A stretch of 64,000 nt of DNA from Acholoe squamosa (Eukaryota; Annelida; Polychaeta; Phyllodocida; Polynoidae). The notes below the pieces were generated by a model, which was not told the DNA's origin, ran no database searches, and saw nothing but the letters and a program-made list of their open reading frames with translations. A program made the position numbers and the translations under genes. Below are positions 60,411-64,000 of this stretch, one piece after another. Position 1 is the stretch's first letter. Every line of letters starts with the position of its first letter. The DNA lies in contig OX439047.1 of NCBI GenBank assembly GCA_949317995.1, positions 33,952,950 through 34,016,949 on the forward strand, given 5' to 3'.

Positions 60411-61346
60411 CCCAGTGAACAAAAAGACGTTTTCTGATGTTTTTCAACATATTTTTGAAAGTTTAGAAACGTTTGTTTTGAATGTTATTCTAACGTTAAA
60501 ACGTTGACTCATTCTAACGTTTTTTCTAACATTTTAAAACGTTTTCTAACATAATTTTCAACATTCAAAAACATTAGAGAACATTCTTAAACGTTTCTAC
60601 TATCATAACCGCTGGGGTATTTTGACTTTGTATTTTGTATAGGTACCTATTGCCCAAATTAATGACAGAACATAATCATTTGTTGTGCACATAGAAGTAT
60701 CTTCATATAGAATTCTCCTGAAGCACATTATACCTGTAATCCCTGAGCAAATATCTCTAGGACTGGTGCAAGAGGACATTGTCCTCAGAGGGATTATGTA
60801 TATTTCTTGGTAACAAGCAATGGGTGTCTTCATCAGGATTATTTCATTTAATCCAATAGAATATGATAAAACCAGTCATATTCTATCAAGCATGACTTGG
60901 AATTAAAGTTTTGATCCAAGGATATATGAAGTAAGCAAAAATATGATAATGTATACATTTAAAGCAACTTTAGATTACAGAACATACAGGGAAAATCTCC
61001 CCATTCGATTGGCCTGCCACCTTGTTGGGAAGATATGTATAACACAAATGTATAAAAATGTTAGAAAACGTTCTATAAACATTTGTTGAATGTTTTATTA
61101 CATTTTAAAATGTTTGGAATGAATGTTCACATTCTAAATTACTGTTGATGTTAACAAATGTTTGTTAAATGTTTGTTTGATGTTATAAAACATTATATAT
61201 GAATGTTTGTTTTAAAGCCTTTATGGACATTAGTAAACGTTTGCTTAACATTTCATTTATGTTGGAAAACATCAAAACGTAACATTCACTTTCTAGCTTT
61301 AAAATGACGTTCACGAACGTTCTCTAAACGTTTGCTGTTCACTGGG
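60411..61346. mobile_element. 936-bp AACGTT-rich element, TIR CCCAGTGAAC
   Basis: The left end CCCAGTGAACAAAAAGACGT and the right end GCTGTTCACTGGG are inverse. The interior is dense in AAACGTTT and AAACATTT. No coding capacity. Confidence 0.7.
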
Positions 61347-61607
61347 TTGTGCTGTGTGTGAAAAATCAGCGCAAAATATTTAATAATTAACCTGTGTGTA
61401 AAAGTCCCCAATTTGTTTTACACACTGAGAGGTCTGTGTGTCCCCAGTTCATCTAGTAATCTGGGTGTATTCCCTGATTTCCATAATTGTCATTTTTGAC
61501 CTCTTAAGGAATAATCAAGTGCATTTGTAATAAAAATGTGTCACAAATTGGAACCAGACATTGAATCTTTGTGCAGGCAAACTGAGGACTTTCCTCAATC
61601 AAACCTC

Positions 61608-61925
61608 CCACTTGGCAAAAACTTATTTTCAACGTTTGCAAACAAATTTTTTAGGTTTTGTTAAAAAGAACGTGTTTTTTTTTCGACCAATTTTCAACAA
61701 ATAAAGATGTTTGTTTCATCAACCAAATAAAAATGTTTATTAGTTTGGTTTCTTTTATGTTAAGAAATGTATTTTGACCTAGAAATATAAACGTTTTTAT
61801 AGAATGTTAAAATAGCATCTTTTTCTGTACATGTTTTGACATTATTTTGATGTTTAAAAACAAACATTTGGCAAACTTAGGAACAAAATAAAAACTTCTT
61901 TTTTAACGTAAAAAAACACTTTTAC
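61608..61925. repeat. AACGTTT-rich degenerate element
   Basis: Composition and motifs (TTTTCAACGTTTGCAAAC, AAACGTTTTTATAGAATG) resemble 60411-61346 and 1325-1715. Terminal repeats are not resolved. Confidence 0.45.
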
Positions 61926-63660
61926 GTCAAGTAGGCTGTGTATTTACAAAGTGGGGACTTGCCCACACAGTGTGTGTATGCAAAATGAGGGCTAGATGAC
62001 TTTGTCTATGATATAGACAATTACAAAAAGTGTAGTTAAACTGGGGGCTTGGAATTAGGTATGGACCTTTGGACATGATGACACAGCACATGTTTGCAAA
62101 TAGAGGACGTGGACTTAGGTGTACTCCATACAGTGTGGTTAGGCAAACTGGGGACAGTTGTAACGAATATAGAACATGGTTTTGAATATACTCCATAGTG
62201 TGTGTAGGCAAACTGAGGACATAACAACACAGTGTGTGTATGCAAATAGAGGACATGGTCTTAGATACACTCCACACAGTGTGTGTAGGCAAATAGAGGA
62301 CATGCCCAGTCAACAAAAAATGTTGCAAAACGTTTCAGAATGTTTCCCTATACCTCCTTATCATGGAAAAACATTTTAAAATGTTAATAATGTTTTTTGA
62401 CGTTAAATAACGTTTTTTTGTTGAGTGGGTGGTCTGAGATACACTCCACACAATGCATGTAGGCAAACTGAGAACATGGCCACACTGTGTGTGTAGGCAA
62501 ATAGAGGACTTTGTCTTAGATACACGCTACACAATGTGAGTAGGCAAACTGAGGACATGGCCAGGTAGTGCATGTCTGCAAGTAGAGAACTTGGTCTGAG
62601 ATATATGGGTCAGGTCCCCAGAAACCATCAGATTTCTGATTTTAAAGTCAGAGTTTCTTTATACAACCTTATTACATTTTGTAAAGGGGTATCTCACCTA
62701 CTTAAATACACCTTTTATACAGACTTCCTCCAATCGAAGGACATGGCCACACAGTGTTTGTATGCTAATAGAGGTCACGGTCTTAGATATACTCCACACA
62801 GTGTGTGTAGGCAAACTGAAGACATGGCCACAGAGTGTGTGTATGCAAATAGAGGAGATGGTCTTAGATACACTCCATACAGTGTGTGTAGGCAAACTGA
62901 GGACATGGCCACACAGTGTGTGTATGCAAATGGAGGACATGGTGTTAGATACACTCCCAGTCAATATGAAAACTCGTCGGACATTTGCTTTTGCAGACAA
63001 AATTGCTCCCGGACCACCCGGAATCATCAAACTGTCAGACGGAATGTCTGGCTGTATTTATGGGACCTTGGGCTACATTTTGTTTTTTACGGCATGCGAA
63101 TCGAACCATTATTAAGGTTTTTACTGCCTAAAAATAAAGCAGTTACTTTTAGTTAAATTTTGAAGAGTTAAATGGTTAAAATAGTTATTTAATTCTGTTC
63201 TTTTTTTATTATTCATTTCTTATCAAAAATAATCTTGAGGTATTCAGTCCTACCAAAATCAATCCGGGCCTGCGGAATGATGAGATCTGCAGGACCGAAT
63301 GGCCTGCGAGGGGAAAAACTTTTCTTATAGACTGCACTCCACACAGTGTGTGTATGCAAACTGAGGACATGGCCACATAGTGTATGCCAATAGAGGATGT
63401 GGTCTTAGTTAAGGTCCACACAGTGTGTGTAGACAAATTGGGGACATGGCCCCACAGTGTGCCTATGCAAAAAGAGGACTCGGTCTGAGACACTGCATGT
63501 GTAGGCAAACTGGGGACTTAGTCTAAGATATACTCCATGCAGTATGTGTAGGCAAACTGAGGACAAAGCCATACAATGTGTGTTAAAATAGAAGACTTGG
63601 TCTTAGATATACTCCACACAGTGTGTGGAGGCAAACTGAGGACATGGCCACACCTCCTCC
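61926..63660. repeat. Satellite, 81-bp bipartite unit
   Basis: Each unit has two related halves, GTGTGTGTAGGCAAACTGAG..ACATGG and GTGTGTGTATGCAAATAGAG..TCTTAGATACACTCC. The spacing of the first half is 81 bp (62801 to 62882). The array is interrupted at 62305-62429, near 62604-62740 and near 62955-63325 by other sequences. Open frames of the THTVWSVSKT type come from the repeat. Confidence 0.85.
62305..62429. mobile_element. 125-bp CCCAGTCAAC-type MITE inside the satellite
   Basis: The left end CCCAGTCAACAAAAAATGTT and the right end AACGTTTTTTTGTTGAGTGGG-type (inverse) are present. Neighbouring satellite units show the uninterrupted sequence GACATGGTCT. The same family's left half is at 57535 in the foldback element. 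Confidence 0.75.
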
Positions 63661-63702
63661 TCCCATGCAACAGAATTTATACAGTCAACTTTGTTTTATC
63701 AT

Positions 63703-63746
63703 TTGACATATCACTGCTGAACAATATTTCAGCAGTGATATGTCAA
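63703..63746. repeat. Perfect hairpin, 19-bp arms
   Basis: TTGACATATCACTGCTGAA pairs with TTCAGCAGTGATATGTCAA across a 6-base loop (CAATAT). Confidence 0.9.
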
Positions 63747-64000
63747 CTATTGATCTGATGTTGAAATGGTAATGGTTGACAAAATTGATTTGGAATGATT
63801 GAAAAAGTGTTGAAGACAGGTTGATCAAAACTATCAACACAATATCAACCAGTTGGTAATGTTGATGAAATTGTTAATGAGAGCGACTGATTCCTCAAGG
63901 GACATCCCACTCAGAAGGCCATGTTCTGTTCCAGCTCTTCCACCATCCTTGTCCAGCTAGGGGGTCCAGGCCCATTGAATCTCGACCTTCACCAGGACTT
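63747..64000. other. Right edge, unassigned
   Basis: No complete feature. On the minus strand a short frame reads GPPSWTRMVEELEQNMAF then a stop, resembling the C-terminus of some LINE proteins. It is too short to assign and continues past the window edge. Confidence 0.25.

Noticed and set aside
61927-63156. Frames up to 194 codons with THTVWSVSKT or YANRGHGLRYTP repeats
   Set aside because: Read-through of the 81-bp satellite; both strands are open and nothing supports expression.

Overview
The window looks like genomic DNA of a metazoan, most likely an invertebrate and probably a deuterostome such as a hemichordate, cephalochordate or echinoderm. The species cannot be fixed from sequence alone. 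The evidence is GT-AG introns of 0.1 to 6 kb, a C2H2 zinc-finger gene, ATG3, a single CEP63/DEUP1-type centrosomal gene, a reeler-domain secreted protein, and a very high density of short DNA transposons. No prokaryotic genes, rRNA, tRNA or CRISPR array were seen.

Layout: (1) 1-108, minus strand: start of a Ser-rich protein that runs off the left edge, followed by an ~80-bp tandem repeat. (2) 2935-4428, plus strand: intronless coding region of a 15-finger C2H2 protein. (3) 5766-7155: minisatellite of 25 copies of a 55-bp unit. (4) 7339-17331, minus strand: a 1208-residue disordered protein assembled from a 22-nt first coding exon and a 3.6-kb second exon. It has a helix matching the PKA RII-anchoring consensus and two SxLP motifs. 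Its upstream region carries a CRE and RFX/X-box-like sites, and two 774-bp transposon copies flank this area. (5) 20770-31580, minus strand: complete ten-exon ATG3 (310 residues). (6) 32937-47710, plus strand: complete 16-exon CEP63-like gene (713 residues), divergent from ATG3. (7) 49861-51620, minus strand: five-exon reeler-domain gene with one frameshifting extra base. (8) 52-54 kb: broken LINE fragments. (9) 55447-60198: a 4.75-kb foldback-like composite with nested inverted repeats, bounded by a 9-bp direct repeat. (10) 60.4-63.7 kb: AACGTT-rich elements and an 81-bp satellite.

The genes do not form one pathway. ATG3 (LC3/ATG8 lipid conjugation) and CEP63 (centriole duplication) start 1.36 kb apart and could share a promoter region. 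The 1208-residue gene, with its anchoring-type helix, EB-binding-type motifs and CRE/X-box promoter, is the most interesting unknown. The repeat landscape can be sorted by target-site duplication: TTA/TAA (PIF/Harbinger-like), TA (mariner-like), TTAA (piggyBac-like), 7 bp and 9 bp.
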